NCBI RefSeq assembly: GCF_014697575.1
Contig: NZ_JACJSC010000001.1
Span: forward strand, 186,001-250,000
Direction of reading: 5' to 3'
Length of the DNA stretch: 64,000 nt
From: Planktothrix sp. FACHB-1365
Lineage (GTDB): Bacteria; Cyanobacteriota; Cyanobacteriia; Cyanobacteriales; Microcoleaceae
The number at the start of each line of letters is the position of its first letter. Positions within the stretch are counted from its first letter, which is position 1. Positions 28,322-38,209 of this stretch are shown here, piece after piece. A program made the translations under genes and the position numbers. The notes under the pieces were generated by a model, which was not told the origin of the DNA, searched no databases, and saw nothing but the letters and a program-made list of their open reading frames with translations.

Positions 28322-29329
28322 TTAAGCCGTTTGTGGGGTCGAACCTTGATAACGGAGTAATGTCCCCCTCTGACCCAGGACAAACCCTTGTTCAGGGTCG
28401 AAAAACTTGATTTTGTACAGATTCGACGGGACATTTTCGACTTCCCGATCTTTCTGCCAAGTTTGGCCACCGTCAAAACTACACAGGAGATTTCCACTCC
28501 CGCCACTGACCCAAATTTCTTCAGGCGTGCGATAAGCTAAATCTAAAAATCCCCAACTGGTAGAATATTCTGGGTTAACCGGATCTCCCCAGGCTTTGAT
28601 ATCCTCTGGGTCAGTAAACCGCAATTCACCGCCCCGAGCAATCATCCACAAACGGCCATCTTGACCAAAACCAATCTTTTCTAACCGTTTAGAACTGTAA
28701 CGGTTATGAGGTTCCCAGGCTTTAGATCCCGGTTCCCAAGTTGAGTAAAAATTCCCCTTAGCTGAAACGCTAATATAGCGACCATCCGCAGAACGAGACA
28801 GACTTCTGACAAAACCTACAGCATCTTCAACAAGAGCTTTCCAGGTTTTCCCGCCATCTTCGGTTTGGTAAATCGCTCCCACATCCGTTGTCATTTCTGC
28901 GGTATTGGGACTAAGAGCCACAATACTATAAGGAGAACCCGGTAACTTCGCACTTAAGGTAATCCGTTCCCAGGTTTGACCTTCATTGGTTGTATGCAAC
29001 AAAATAGAGGGGAGTCCTGCAATCCAGCCTTCAGAACCGTTAAAGCTGACGGCGTTGAAGCGAACTTTTTCTTCCCCTAAATCCAGTTGCTTGACTTGCC
29101 AATGGTCGCCCCCATCTGTGGTTTCTAATAGCGTCGCGTCACTCCCCACAATCCAACCATGTTTCGGGTTAGTTCCGGTAAAAGCAATATCAGCTAAATT
29201 CGCTTGGGTTTCAGTGGGAACCACTTCCCAGGGATTGTAACTGAGTTGGGGCAGGTATCGACAGCTTGCACAAATTAATGCAACTGTCAAGACTATAACG
29301 ATTTTTTGCAAAAATTTAACAATGTGCAT
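28322..29329 (-). CDS. ycf48: Photosystem II assembly factor Ycf48 (HCF136)
   Basis: A ~335-residue beta-propeller protein with repeated TTDGGxxW-type blades ([33 protein letters not shown]). The N-terminus is a signal sequence ending in a lipobox, LICASC, so it is a lumenal lipoprotein. It binds early D1 assembly modules. ATG 29329 is chosen over TTG 29338. The order rubA-ycf48-psbEFLJ is conserved in cyanobacteria and chloroplast relatives. Confidence 0.95.
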   Translation of the reverse strand: MHIVKFLQKIVIVLTVALICASCRYLPQLSYNPWEVVPTETQANLADIAFTGTNPKHGWIVGSDATLLETTDGGDHWQVKQLDLGEEKVRFNAVSFNGSEGWIAGLPSILLHTTNEGQTWERITLSAKLPGSPYSIVALSPNTAEMTTDVGAIYQTEDGGKTWKALVEDAVGFVRSLSRSADGRYISVSAKGNFYSTWEPGSKAWEPHNRYSSKRLEKIGFGQDGRLWMIARGGELRFTDPEDIKAWGDPVNPEYSTSWGFLDLAYRTPEEIWVSGGSGNLLCSFDGGQTWQKDREVENVPSNLYKIKFFDPEQGFVLGQRGTLLRYQGSTPQTA

Positions 29330-29353
29330 TAGATTCAATGAAATTTTAATCCC

Positions 29354-29683
29354 TCAATTTAGGCCATACAAGCTCATAAAGAACAAAAATCCCAAGGCCA
29401 ATCCCCCAAAAATTAGGAGATTCTTTTGCTGGGCGGTCAAGGTATTTACCCCCAGACCAAAGCCTAAATTCTCTTGAAACCCAGAGGGGTTTTCCACAGA
29501 GCCAATATTGATAAACTGGCTTTTCGGTGCGCCACAGACGGGACAACGCCACTTTGTCGGTAAATCTGTAAACGCTGTCCCCGCAAGCACATTAGAACTG
29601 CCTTTGGTTGGCTCATAGACATAGCCACAAGCTTTACACTCATGGCGATCAAGGGCTGTCACTTCAGTGGCTGGTTCACTCAT
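29354..29683 (-). CDS. rubA: Membrane-anchored rubredoxin RubA
   Basis: A 109-residue protein with the two rubredoxin knuckles, CKACGYVYEP and CPVCGAPKSQF, and a C-terminal membrane helix (NLLIFGGLALGFLFFMSLYG). RubA is required for photosystem assembly. ATG 29683 is used: the frame stays open upstream to 29884, but the extra sequence does not resemble the family. It lies 24 bp upstream of ycf48. Confidence 0.95.
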   Translation of the reverse strand: MSEPATEVTALDRHECKACGYVYEPTKGSSNVLAGTAFTDLPTKWRCPVCGAPKSQFINIGSVENPSGFQENLGFGLGVNTLTAQQKNLLIFGGLALGFLFFMSLYGLN

Positions 29684-30001
29684 AACTTGAACAGGGATGA
29701 GTTGAGAATTATTAGAAGAACTATTAAATAATATTACAAAATTTGAGCAAATCACAACAGACATTCCGATATCAGCATGAACAACAGATGTACATTCGGA
29801 CTGCATCCCCCCGACCCGAAAATACAGAAAGCGGACTTTTGTTAAAGGGGTTCTGATCATTAATCGAAGATGAATGACGATCAACCTCTAAAATCTACAG
29901 AGTTGTGAATTAAAGAATCCCCGGTTAGATCGAAGATTAACAAGGGATTATGTCAAAATGTAAAAAATCAGTTACAAACCTAGCGCGATCTGTGATTTAT
30001 T
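29684..30001. promoter_or_regulatory. Divergent control region of rubA-ycf48-psbEFLJ and ndhCKJ
   Basis: A 318-bp gap between two divergently transcribed photosynthesis operons; it must hold both promoters. I could not place convincing -35/-10 pairs or a known operator. Confidence 0.5.
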
Positions 30002-30364
30002 GTGTTTGTTCTTAGTGGCTACGAATATTTTTTAGGCTTCTTAATCATTTGCAGCCTAGTTCCTATCCTGGCTTTGGGCGCGTCCAAAGTCCTACGACCC
30101 AAAAGCCGGAGTGGTGTCCGTCGCACCACCTACGAATCGGGGAACGAACCCATCGGAGGGGCATGGATTCAATTCAACATCCGATACTATATGTTTGCCT
30201 TGGTGTTTGTCGTCTTCGATGTTGAAACCGTGTTTCTCTACCCTTGGGCCGTTGCCTTCCACAATTTAGGACTCCTGGCCTTTATTGAAGCCCTGATATT
30301 TATTGCAATTCTTGTCATTGCACTGGTTTACGCTTGGCGTAAAGGTGCCTTGGAATGGTCATAA
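30002..30364 (+). CDS. ndhC: NDH-1 subunit 3 (NdhC)
   Basis: A 120-residue membrane subunit with three helices and the conserved [20 protein letters not shown] and [13 protein letters not shown] segments. The start codon is GTG. It forms part of the quinone-binding region of cyanobacterial NDH-1, which serves respiration and cyclic electron flow. First gene of ndhC-ndhK-ndhJ. Confidence 0.97.
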   Translation: MFVLSGYEYFLGFLIICSLVPILALGASKVLRPKSRSGVRRTTYESGNEPIGGAWIQFNIRYYMFALVFVVFDVETVFLYPWAVAFHNLGLLAFIEALIFIAILVIALVYAWRKGALEWS

Positions 30365-30378
30365 AAGGTGATAAAACC

Positions 30379-31101
30379 ATGACTCAAAGCATTTCACCCG
30401 AAATGGAAAAAATTATCAATCCGGTTGAGCGTCCCCAAGTCACTCAGGAACTCTCGGAAAACGTGATTCTGACAACGGTGGATGACCTTTACAACTGGGC
30501 AAGGCTGTCTAGCTTATGGCCTTTGTTGTACGGGACAGCTTGTTGTTTTATTGAATTTGCTGGTTTAATTGGTTCTCGGTTTGACTTTGACCGTTTTGGT
30601 TTGGTTCCTCGGTCTAGTCCTCGACAAGCGGATTTATTGATTACCGCCGGAACCATTACCATGAAATATGCTCCGATTTTGGTGCGTTTGTACGAACAAA
30701 TGCCAGAACCGAAGTATGTGATTGCTATGGGAGCTTGTACCGTTACTGGGGGAATGTTTAGCATGGACTCCACAACGGCCGTGCGAGGGGTTGATAAATT
30801 AATTCCTGTGGATGTCTATATTCCAGGGTGTCCTCCTCGTCCTGAAGCCATTATTGATGCGGTGATCAAACTGCGGAAGAAAATTGCGGATGATTCCTTG
30901 CAGGAACGGGCTAATCTTCAACAAACCCATCGCTATTACACCCGACCTCATAATATGAAACCTGTTGCCCCAATTTTAACAGGTGAATATTTAGTCACCG
31001 AATCCCGTCAAGTTCCCCCTAAACAGTTAACCGAAGCTATGGGAATGCCGATTCCTCCCGCTTTAATTGCCGAACGGACAAAGGAGGAAAAACGTGGCTA
31101 A
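30379..31101 (+). CDS. ndhK: NDH-1 subunit K (NdhK)
   Basis: About 240 residues, homologous to NuoB/PSST. Cysteine ligands of the terminal 4Fe-4S cluster N2 appear in [21 protein letters not shown] and [13 protein letters not shown] 30379 follows AAGGTG; an upstream ATG at 30355 overlaps ndhC and would add eight residues. Confidence 0.97.
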   Translation: MTQSISPEMEKIINPVERPQVTQELSENVILTTVDDLYNWARLSSLWPLLYGTACCFIEFAGLIGSRFDFDRFGLVPRSSPRQADLLITAGTITMKYAPILVRLYEQMPEPKYVIAMGACTVTGGMFSMDSTTAVRGVDKLIPVDVYIPGCPPRPEAIIDAVIKLRKKIADDSLQERANLQQTHRYYTRPHNMKPVAPILTGEYLVTESRQVPPKQLTEAMGMPIPPALIAERTKEEKRG

Positions 31102-31597
31102 TTCCGAAGCCCCCCTTGTTGAAGCTGGAAAAGTTTCTCAATGGCTCAGTCAAAATGGCTTTGACCATGAATCCCTTGGCCCTAATAAAATGGGCGTGGA
31201 AATGATTAAAGTGGATCGAGATTATTTGATCCCCCTGGCGACTGCTTTGTATGCCTATGGATTTAACTACTTGCGTTGTCAATGTGCCTATGATGCTGGC
31301 CCTGGGGATGCCTTAGTCAGCGTTTATCACTTAGTTAAAATTGATGACAATGTGGAACAACCCCAGGAAATCTGCGTCAAAGTCTTCGTTCCACGGGATG
31401 ATCCCAGAGTCCCTTCAGTCTACTGGATCTGGAAAGCGGCCGATTTTCAGGAGCGAGAATCCTACGATATGTATGGTATCGTCTACGAAGGTCATCCCAA
31501 TCTCAAACGGATTTTAATGCCGGAAGATTGGGTCGGTTGGCCTTTAAGAAAAGATTATATCTCTCCTGATTTCCATGAATTGCAGGATGCCTATTGA
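31094..31597 (+). CDS. ndhJ: NDH-1 subunit J (NdhJ)
   Basis: About 167 residues, homologous to NuoC (30 kDa subunit), with [17 protein letters not shown] and [20 protein letters not shown]. It starts with GTG 31094 behind AAAGGAGG and overlaps the ndhK stop by 8 nt, so translation is coupled. Confidence 0.97.
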   Translation: MANSEAPLVEAGKVSQWLSQNGFDHESLGPNKMGVEMIKVDRDYLIPLATALYAYGFNYLRCQCAYDAGPGDALVSVYHLVKIDDNVEQPQEICVKVFVPRDDPRVPSVYWIWKAADFQERESYDMYGIVYEGHPNLKRILMPEDWVGWPLRKDYISPDFHELQDAY

Positions 31598-31621
31598 GCC
31601 CTTAGATATTGATGAGCTTCT

Positions 31622-31647
31622 AGCACCCCAGAATTAATCGGGGTGCT
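31622..31647 (+). terminator. Hairpin terminator after ndhJ
   Basis: Perfect 8-bp arms AGCACCCC (31622-31629) and GGGGTGCT (31640-31647), 24 bp after the ndhJ stop. There is no long U tract, so some read-through is possible. Confidence 0.6.
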
Positions 31648-31886
31648 GGTGTTGCTCAAACCTAAATTTAATTGAAAGATGCAATTCAATCCGGCGATCC
31701 AAATTGCCAGATCTCTAGGAAGTCTGATATAGTTGCCTACGATAATGTAGAATTCATATCCGGCTTGGACTTGATACACTCGCTTATTCTAAATTAAGGG
31801 GTGTAGTTACAAGGTTAAGCAACGGGTTCTGCCCGCAGCTAAACGGAATCAGTCTTCGCAATTCACTTTGGTGGAGGAGTCAAATC

Positions 31887-33449
31887 GTGAGCACTCTCAA
31901 CGGTACAACATTTAATGATATTAATTTCAACGGCATCTTTGATGCTGGAGATCTTGCACTTCCCAATGTCACTGTCTTTTTAGATAGCAATGGCAATGGT
32001 TTACCCGAGTCCCTAGAAAAAGTTTCGATCACTGATATTAACGGTTTTTATTCGTTTCCTAATCTAGCGGCAGGAAGCTATCAAGTTGGACAAGTTGTTC
32101 CTCCTGGTTTTACACGGACAACGGCATCAAACCCTGTCACCCTAACAGGAGCCGCAGCAGATACAGCTACATTTAACATTGCCAATACTGGAGCCGTTAC
32201 TCCTGTTGTTCCGTCTCTGAGTGGCAACATTGCAGGGGCTGTCTTTGTAGATAACAATCTGCTCGGTCTCTACAACTACGTCTACGACGATAACGGCAAT
32301 ATCGTTCCCTATAATTCCAACATCTACGACAGTAACGGCAACCTGATTGTCAATACCAATGGGTTTGCCAATACTCAGATATATGATCCCTTTACGGATG
32401 CGACGTTACCCAATATTCCGGTCTACATTGACCTGAACAACGATGGTTTCCTCAACTCCAACGAACCTAGCACGTTTACGAATGAAGCCGGGTTTTATAA
32501 CTTCAACGTTCTACCCGCCGGTTCCTACCTGTTGAGAATTGCTCAACCTTCTGAGGTAACAGGAGAAAACTCGATTCTGGGTGATCTCTTATCCACAACC
32601 AATACTCCGTTAGTAGTTGATGTCTTTGGCGGATCAACCGTCAGAGCCGATCTGGGTGTTGTTGCTCCCAATAGTGTTTACGGTAAAGTCATTAATGACC
32701 TGAATGGCAATGGCTTCCCCGAAGCTTCAGAACCCGGAATTCGAGGCGTTACGGTCTTTATTGATTCTAATGGCAATAACGTCTTTGACTTAGGCGAAAA
32801 GTCTACGGTCAGTGGTGCTGATGGGGCTTACATTATCAAAGGCTTAAATACTGATGTTGGACAACAATCTAACGAAACCTTAGCTCAAAACCCCTACCTG
32901 GCTTACCAGCTTTTAGCCGATCCCCTTTCTGTCGCCAAGTCTTTCCCCGTAACTTCCGTTCCCCCAACGACTAGCTACGTTAGAACTTCACCTCTACCGG
33001 GGGCTACAATTGATGCTCCGGTGATTCCAGCAGGTTCTGCTCAGGCTAACTTCCTCTATACTTTTGCTCCCACAGCAAGTGCCGTCTTACCGGACAGCAT
33101 CACAGGATTTGTTTTCAATGATCTCAATGGTGATGGTATTGTTCAGCCCGGTGAGCCCAATCTGCCCGGTGCGGAAATCTATCTTGACCTCAATAACAAC
33201 GCCAAGTTAGATTCCGGTGAACCGAGTTCGATTAGTGATGCGGCGGGTTCCTTCGGGTTCTTGAATCTTGCCACACCAGGTGACTACATCGTTCGGACAA
33301 CGGATGAGTTCCTTACCACTGCCGTTCCTAATGTCATTTTAGGTGTGAATCAAGCAGCCCAAGTTGCCGTTGGTTTGGCGACCTTTGAACCGAGTCCCGC
33401 TATTAACCAAAACGCTTTAATTCCCATTCTGGGAACCACTGTCGTTTAA
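31887..33449 (+). CDS. SdrD B-like repeat surface protein
   Basis: A 520-residue protein made of four B-like immunoglobulin-fold repeats. Each opens like GTTFNDINFNGIFDAGDLAL with DxNxNGxxD calcium loops and contains a GxYxxxxL core (DINGFYSFPNLAAGSYQV). It starts with GTG behind GGTGGAGGAG. There is no N-terminal signal peptide or cell-wall anchor, so secretion may use a type I route. A large structural or adhesive surface role is inferred. Confidence 0.85.
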   Translation: MSTLNGTTFNDINFNGIFDAGDLALPNVTVFLDSNGNGLPESLEKVSITDINGFYSFPNLAAGSYQVGQVVPPGFTRTTASNPVTLTGAAADTATFNIANTGAVTPVVPSLSGNIAGAVFVDNNLLGLYNYVYDDNGNIVPYNSNIYDSNGNLIVNTNGFANTQIYDPFTDATLPNIPVYIDLNNDGFLNSNEPSTFTNEAGFYNFNVLPAGSYLLRIAQPSEVTGENSILGDLLSTTNTPLVVDVFGGSTVRADLGVVAPNSVYGKVINDLNGNGFPEASEPGIRGVTVFIDSNGNNVFDLGEKSTVSGADGAYIIKGLNTDVGQQSNETLAQNPYLAYQLLADPLSVAKSFPVTSVPPTTSYVRTSPLPGATIDAPVIPAGSAQANFLYTFAPTASAVLPDSITGFVFNDLNGDGIVQPGEPNLPGAEIYLDLNNNAKLDSGEPSSISDAAGSFGFLNLATPGDYIVRTTDEFLTTAVPNVILGVNQAAQVAVGLATFEPSPAINQNALIPILGTTVV

Positions 33450-33670
33450 AACGGACATAGCATCAAATTTGCTATTTATTTAATCTGAATTTCATCCTAA
33501 AGCAGCAGTCTGGCTTACACAGCCCCTAGCTTTGCTCTAGGATGATATTTTTTTACCTCACCAGTCAGGATTTTTCCACCCGCAATTTGTATCAAGATAC
33601 TCAGATTTTTTGGGTTACTCCTGATTAATTTAGAGTAGGCTAGATTAAGTGGAGTTTAATACTTAACAAT

Positions 33671-34933
33671 TTGTCTCAAGTTTTAGCAACTTCAACCTTT
33701 CCCGCCAGCACGTTTAAGTTGAACAATGGTTTAACGGTTATTCACCAGCAAATTCCGGCAACCCCAGTTGTCGTTGTTGATGTCTGGGTAAGGGCTGGTG
33801 CCATTTATGAGCCGGATATGTGGTCAGGAATGGCCCACTTTTTAGAACACATGATTTTTAAAGGTACAGAGTGGATTGGCCCTGGTGTGTTCGATCAAGT
33901 GATTGAAAGTTGTGGGGGTGTGGCGAATGCGGCCACCAGTCACGATTATGCTCATTTTTATATTACAACGGCTGCTCAATATTTGAAGGAAACATTGCAG
34001 GCTTTAGGGGATTTATTACTACACGCAACGATTCCCGAAAGCGAGTTTAATCGAGAACGGGATGTGGTTTTAGAAGAAATTCGTCAAGCGCAAGATGATC
34101 CCGATTGGCTGAGTTTTCAAGCCTTGATGGAAACGGTGTATGAACGTCACCCCTACAGTCGTTCTGTTTTGGGTACAGAAGCGAAATTAATGGAACACTC
34201 GCCCTATGAAATGCGTTGCTTCCATCGATGTCGTTACCAACCGGAAAATATGGCGGTTGTGATTATTGGGGGTGTGGAGGAGCAGCAAGCTTTGGATTTA
34301 ATTCATGAAGCCTTTGATAATTTTTTCCCCCCTGCTAGTTTCCCCCATCTTTATGAGGTGGTTCGTCCCCAAATTAAAGAAATTCGTCGCCGAGAACTGC
34401 GTTTACCTTATATTGAAGAAGCACGATTAACCTTAGCGTGGACAGGGCCAGGAGTTGACCATTTAAGACAAGCTTATGGCTTAGATTTAATTTCTTCCAT
34501 TATCGCATCGGGACGAACTTCTCGATTAGTCCAAAAACTGCGGGAGAAACTTCAGCTTGTTCATGATATTTGCAGTGATTTTTCTTTACAACAAGAGTCT
34601 AGCTTATTTACGATTAGTGCTTTATTAGAACCTCAATATTTAGAGAAAGTAGAAGACTTAATTTGTGAAGAAATTCATGAATTAATGATTGAGCCAATTT
34701 CTGAAGCTGAATTGAGGCGAAGTCAACGTTTTCTTTGTAATGACTATGCCTTTTCAACAGAAACCCCAGGACAGTTAGCGGGATTATATGGATATTATTT
34801 CACCGTCGCAGAACCTGATTTATCCGTAACTTATCCCCTACAAATTCAATCCTTTCAGCCTTTAGAACTTCAAAATATTGTGACTGAACTCCTGAATTTA
34901 AACCATTATGCAGTGATGGTTGTTCAGCCATAA
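33671..34933 (+). CDS. M16-family zinc metallopeptidase
   Basis: A 420-residue protein with the inverted zinc motif HFLEH (HxxEH) in GMAHFLEHMIFKGTE and the distal glutamate in RDVVLEEIRQAQDDP. This matches PqqL/mitochondrial-processing-peptidase-like proteins. The best start is TTG 33671, since no ATG precedes the conserved core. Cytoplasmic, no signal peptide. Single-gene unit followed by strong inverted repeats. Confidence 0.9.
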   Translation: MSQVLATSTFPASTFKLNNGLTVIHQQIPATPVVVVDVWVRAGAIYEPDMWSGMAHFLEHMIFKGTEWIGPGVFDQVIESCGGVANAATSHDYAHFYITTAAQYLKETLQALGDLLLHATIPESEFNRERDVVLEEIRQAQDDPDWLSFQALMETVYERHPYSRSVLGTEAKLMEHSPYEMRCFHRCRYQPENMAVVIIGGVEEQQALDLIHEAFDNFFPPASFPHLYEVVRPQIKEIRRRELRLPYIEEARLTLAWTGPGVDHLRQAYGLDLISSIIASGRTSRLVQKLREKLQLVHDICSDFSLQQESSLFTISALLEPQYLEKVEDLICEEIHELMIEPISEAELRRSQRFLCNDYAFSTETPGQLAGLYGYYFTVAEPDLSVTYPLQIQSFQPLELQNIVTELLNLNHYAVMVVQP

Positions 34934-34965
34934 GGGAGGACAATAGGAATATTTATGCTGTTTAG

Positions 34966-35016
34966 ATTAATATTGGATATAACTGATATATAATATTAAT
35001 TATATCCAATATTAAT
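34966..35016. repeat. Perfect 17-bp inverted repeat
   Basis: Arms ATTAATATTGGATATAA (34966-34982) and TTATATCCAATATTAAT (35000-35016) with a 17-nt AT-rich loop, 33 bp after the peptidase stop. Confidence 0.8.
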
Positions 35017-35034
35017 TCTTCCGAAAATAGCTAT

Positions 35035-35093
35035 CATGTTTGAGAATTATAGCCCAAAAGTAAGCTATAATTTTCAAACATGAAACAGCCCTG
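35035..35093. repeat. 19-bp near-perfect hairpin plus ISAs1-type end
   Basis: Arms CATGTTTGAGAATTATAGC (35035-35053) and GCTATAATTTTCAAACATG (35064-35082) with one mismatch. The 13-mer TGAAACAGCCCTG at 35081-35093 overlaps the right arm and is identical to the putative ISAs1 end at 6907-6919. Probably the remnant of a mobile element. Confidence 0.6.
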
Positions 35094-35112
35094 TCCCCCA
35101 TCCTCTTCCTAA

Positions 35113-35448
35113 CTAGCCATCTAAACTCTCCAAACTAAGAGGAACCATATCGCCTTGAAACGTGAGTCCTAAAAACATTTCCTCTTTCGGTCGAATAATT
35201 TTTCCTGTTAAGACACAGCGTTCTTCCTGTTCTGCAATGGCGGAAATATGGGCACGGATATCTTCTCTGGTCAACGACGGGCGATAATCGCCTGATTTTT
35301 GTTGGACATAATTCCACAGTATGTCTCGAATCAGGGCTTGATAGCCTTTGTTCTTAGCCAGTCCTTTTAATCTTTCTTTGAGTTCCCGTTCTAGGCGAAT
35401 GCTGGTCACTTCCATATCAGTCGTTGAAGTTCGAGGAAGGGTATACAT
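35113..35448 (-). CDS. Ribbon-helix-helix-like DNA-binding protein
   Basis: A 111-residue protein. Residues ~12-50 (MEVTSIRLERELKERLKGLA, then GYQALIRDILWNYV) have the strand-helix-helix pattern of CopG/RHH regulators. The C-terminal half, with EERCVLTGKIIRPKEEMFLG, looks like a small separate domain. GGAGA precedes the ATG. It is probably a transcription regulator; the target is unknown. Confidence 0.7.
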   Translation of the reverse strand: MYTLPRTSTTDMEVTSIRLERELKERLKGLAKNKGYQALIRDILWNYVQQKSGDYRPSLTREDIRAHISAIAEQEERCVLTGKIIRPKEEMFLGLTFQGDMVPLSLESLDG

Positions 35449-35894
35449 AATTTTTTCTCCATGAATAGGTAGACATCTCTGTAATATTAGTGTAGTATAA
35501 ATAACGTAAGATTAAAACTATCTATATCGAGGTTCAGCTTTCAAGTGATCAACTTATCCACATTCAGGCTAAATTCCAATTGTTTCAAGGGTTCAGGCTC
35601 ATCTGATGGAGCTACCTGGAATCCTGAAACCGGAACCTCTATGGTTGAGGGCCAGTCTAGCAGTGGTTATAGTGATCCATTAGAACCCAATCCATCAAAG
35701 ATATCCGATCAATTCCACTTTGACCCTCTAACAATTGCATCATTCTTTTTTCATCACCGAAGCGGGAGGTACAAATTGAGATGAACTGTACCCAAACCCA
35801 AACCCAAACCGAACTCGGTTGAACCCCCGCTTCCTCATCAGAAAAACAGGCGGGGGTTTGTGTTTGTATCAATAAGTGTAAATGGAGTCAAGCC
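35449..35894. other. Gene-free region before the HNH gene
   Basis: No convincing gene. It contains ACCCAA direct repeats near 35790-35810 and a strong terminator-like hairpin at 35822-35858. A frame at 35545-35784 has no recognisable protein features. Confidence 0.4.
35822..35858 (+). terminator. Terminator or attenuator hairpin upstream of the HNH gene
   Basis: Perfect 9-bp arms AACCCCCGC (35822-35830) and GCGGGGGTT (35850-35858) followed by TGTGTTTG. It lies 36 bp before the HNH gene start and could attenuate it. Confidence 0.6.
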
Positions 35895-36401
35895 GTGACC
35901 AGCCCAACTGACGTATTAAGGCAATCTGTGGTCGTATTCTCCCCCAATTATTTGCCCATGAACCGAGTCAATATCAAACGGGCAATTGGTTTGTTAGTGA
36001 CTGGAAAAGCTGAACCTCTGGAACTTAATTCCAATGACTCCGGTTGGTTTGTCCATTCTCCGAGTCTGGTACTTCACGTTCCAGCCCAAATTCGTTTAAC
36101 GATAGCGGGTCAAGAACGAATTTGGAAGGTTCCCCCGGTCAACCGTCGGGAAATTCTGCGGCGAGATCACCAATGCTGCCAATATTGCGGGAGTACAAAA
36201 CGATTAACCATTGATCACGTCTTTCCCCGTTCTCGTGGGGGTACTCATACCTGGGATAACGTCGTCACGGCTTGTGAACGTTGCAATACCACTAAAGGCA
36301 ATCGCACTCCTGAAGAAGCTCGAATGCCCTTACGCACGAAACCCAAAGCCCCCATCCACCCAGTTGTTGCTTTCGCCGAATATTTCTGGCAAGGGTTGTA
36401 G
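35895..36401 (+). CDS. HNH endonuclease-family protein
   Basis: A 168-residue protein with a zinc-bound HNH domain: CQYCG, then LTIDHVFPRSRGG, then CERCNTTKGNRTPEEA. The N-terminal 80 residues (FSPNYLPMNRVNIKRAIGLL) match the stand-alone HNH proteins found in most cyanobacteria. It starts with GTG 35895. It is not linked to a defence operon here, and its cellular role is unknown. Confidence 0.9.
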   Translation: MTSPTDVLRQSVVVFSPNYLPMNRVNIKRAIGLLVTGKAEPLELNSNDSGWFVHSPSLVLHVPAQIRLTIAGQERIWKVPPVNRREILRRDHQCCQYCGSTKRLTIDHVFPRSRGGTHTWDNVVTACERCNTTKGNRTPEEARMPLRTKPKAPIHPVVAFAEYFWQGL

Positions 36402-36471
36402 GGTGTCGGTGAACAGCTAACCGTCAACTGTCAACCAACCCTTGGCTTTTCTGAAAAGGGATTCAAAATCA

Positions 36472-36861
36472 ATGCTGAAGTTAACTTATACGGAAACAGC
36501 GTTTCATATTGAGCGTCTCAGTCAATCTCCAGAACAACTGGTGGCGCTGCGGGTGAAGTTGGCAATGCGAATGGGCCAAACGATGGTTGTTGAACCGAGT
36601 TCTGCCTCGTTTCTGTTACCTGTCAATGTCTCCACCTTGTCGATGTTAGAGGCGGCTGTTCGTCAACAACGCTCAGAAGCAATTGCCTTATGTGTGGCGG
36701 ATACAGAAACCATTGAAGTTAGTTTAACTGGAACTTGGATTACTGTTGATCCAGAGGGTGAAAGTGGAATTTTTCTCACGGTTTTAGGCGATCGCACTGA
36801 ATCTTTACTCTATCACCTCTGGCTACAAGCATCGGGCAATACTTCCGTGATTCGAGATTAA
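36472..36861 (+). CDS. alr0857-family protein
   Basis: A 129-residue cyanobacterial protein opening MLKLTYTETAFHIERLSQSP. It is predicted beta-rich with no signal or membrane segment. ATG 36472 is used; a TTG 36442 would add ten residues. The function is unknown. It follows the HNH gene on the same strand by 70 bp. Confidence 0.7.
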   Translation: MLKLTYTETAFHIERLSQSPEQLVALRVKLAMRMGQTMVVEPSSASFLLPVNVSTLSMLEAAVRQQRSEAIALCVADTETIEVSLTGTWITVDPEGESGIFLTVLGDRTESLLYHLWLQASGNTSVIRD

Positions 36862-36931
36862 TTTGAGGGGGGTTAACACAGTCATAATATTCAAGATTTG
36901 TCTTAACTCACCCTCCCCTACTGATTGCTGA

Positions 36932-37330
36932 TTAACCTACATTTTTTTGATAAATTTCTAATGGTAAATTATCAGGATCTTTAAAAAATGTATATCGTTT
37001 ACCTGTGATTTCATCTCGTTTAATCGGTTCTACACAGATCCCCTTCCCTAATAAATCAGCAACACTTAGGTCAATATTATCAACTTCAAAGGCTAAATGT
37101 CTTAAGCCACAAGCTTCCGGTTGATTCGGTCTTTGAGGAGGATTAGGAAATGAAAATAACTCAATCTGATCCTGAGTTCCGACTCGTAAATCTAATTTAT
37201 AAGAATTTCGTTCTTTTCTAAAGGTTTCTGCAATAATTTCAAACCCTAAAAGATTGACATAAAAATTTTTAGATTTTTGATAATTAGAACAAATAATTGC
37301 AATGTGATGGATTTTATTGATTTTCATCAT
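36932..37330 (-). CDS. VOC-family (glyoxalase-like) protein
   Basis: A 132-residue single VOC unit with the likely metal ligands His (KIHHIAIIC), Glu (DQIELFSFP), His (GLRHLAFEVD) and Glu (NLPLEIYQ). It resembles the SMU1112c/YaeR-type glyoxalase-like subgroup. Substrate unknown. Transcribed alone. Confidence 0.88.
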   Translation of the reverse strand: MMKINKIHHIAIICSNYQKSKNFYVNLLGFEIIAETFRKERNSYKLDLRVGTQDQIELFSFPNPPQRPNQPEACGLRHLAFEVDNIDLSVADLLGKGICVEPIKRDEITGKRYTFFKDPDNLPLEIYQKNVG

Positions 37331-37525
37331 TTCTCCTGCTCAAACTTAGAATTATTATCTTGTGTCAACGGTGTCAACTTCTGCTATTCTATAGAATCTA
37401 TTCTCAACAATACTTTGGCTCACTGTGCTGTATCCCAGCCAACAATCTTGGCCTTCTTCTCCTCCTTGGACACCAGTTTTTCTAACTCAACACCTAGACG
37501 AAACTCTACATTTAGGGTATAATTG

Positions 37526-38209
37526 ATGAAATCTCCCAATAGTAACGCTATATCTAGTATTTGGGAAAATGATCGTCCAGAATCTAGGTGTTTGCCCATG
37601 TCTCAAAATTTAATCAAGGCTGGAGTTATTGTGCCGAGTCAATGGCCCCTAGCCCGTGTCTGGTTAGAAGTTGCCACCTTACTGAGTATTGCGCCCCGAC
37701 ACATTGAGCGCCTAGAATTCTGGCCCCATCAAATTTGGGTAAAAATTCAACAAAAAAAAGCGGTTTTCGTCAGTTATCGTCGCTTACCCCTGTGGAAAGA
37801 AACGGGGTTAGATTCAATTCAAAATTGTAGCGAACGCTCCAGCTTAGAGCAATTAGGAGAAATGCTCAGTTTAGAAGTCAAGCACTATAAAAACCAGTAT
37901 AACCCTGTTATTTTAGAAGAATGGCGTTCAGCTTGGGCGAAAAAATCTCAATACTTTAAACTCGAAGCTCAACGACAAGCCCAAGAAGAAGAACGACTCA
38001 AACCCATTCGTGAGCGTGAACAGGCTGGTCAACAATGGCACGAAGGCTGGAAAACAATTTTACATTATTGTAATAGCTTTGACTCCTTAGAACGATTAGC
38101 TCCTGAACTGCAACAACAAAGCCAAGAATTTGCCGACTTACCCGAAGGCGAAACAGCCATGCAACTGTGGCATCAACGGTGGCAAGAACTTACCCAAGCG
38201 ACGGCCTAG
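37526..38209 (+). CDS. Conserved cyanobacterial protein of unknown function
   Basis: About 227 residues. The most family-like start may be the internal MSQNLIKAGVIVPSQWPLAR at 37598, as the preceding 24 residues look disordered. A folded N-terminal part (LLSIAPRHIERLEFWPHQIW) is followed by a charged, helical C-terminus (EAQRQAQEEERLKPIREREQ). No enzyme motif. Confidence 0.65.
   Translation: MKSPNSNAISSIWENDRPESRCLPMSQNLIKAGVIVPSQWPLARVWLEVATLLSIAPRHIERLEFWPHQIWVKIQQKKAVFVSYRRLPLWKETGLDSIQNCSERSSLEQLGEMLSLEVKHYKNQYNPVILEEWRSAWAKKSQYFKLEAQRQAQEEERLKPIREREQAGQQWHEGWKTILHYCNSFDSLERLAPELQQQSQEFADLPEGETAMQLWHQRWQELTQATA

Noticed and set aside
29684-29884. N-terminal extension of rubA of 67 codons
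   Set aside because: The extension lacks rubredoxin-like or signal features, while ATG 29683 gives the length and start expected for RubA.
35545-35784. 79-codon frame upstream of the HNH gene
   Set aside because: No domain or good start, composition unlike neighbours, and it precedes a terminator-like hairpin.
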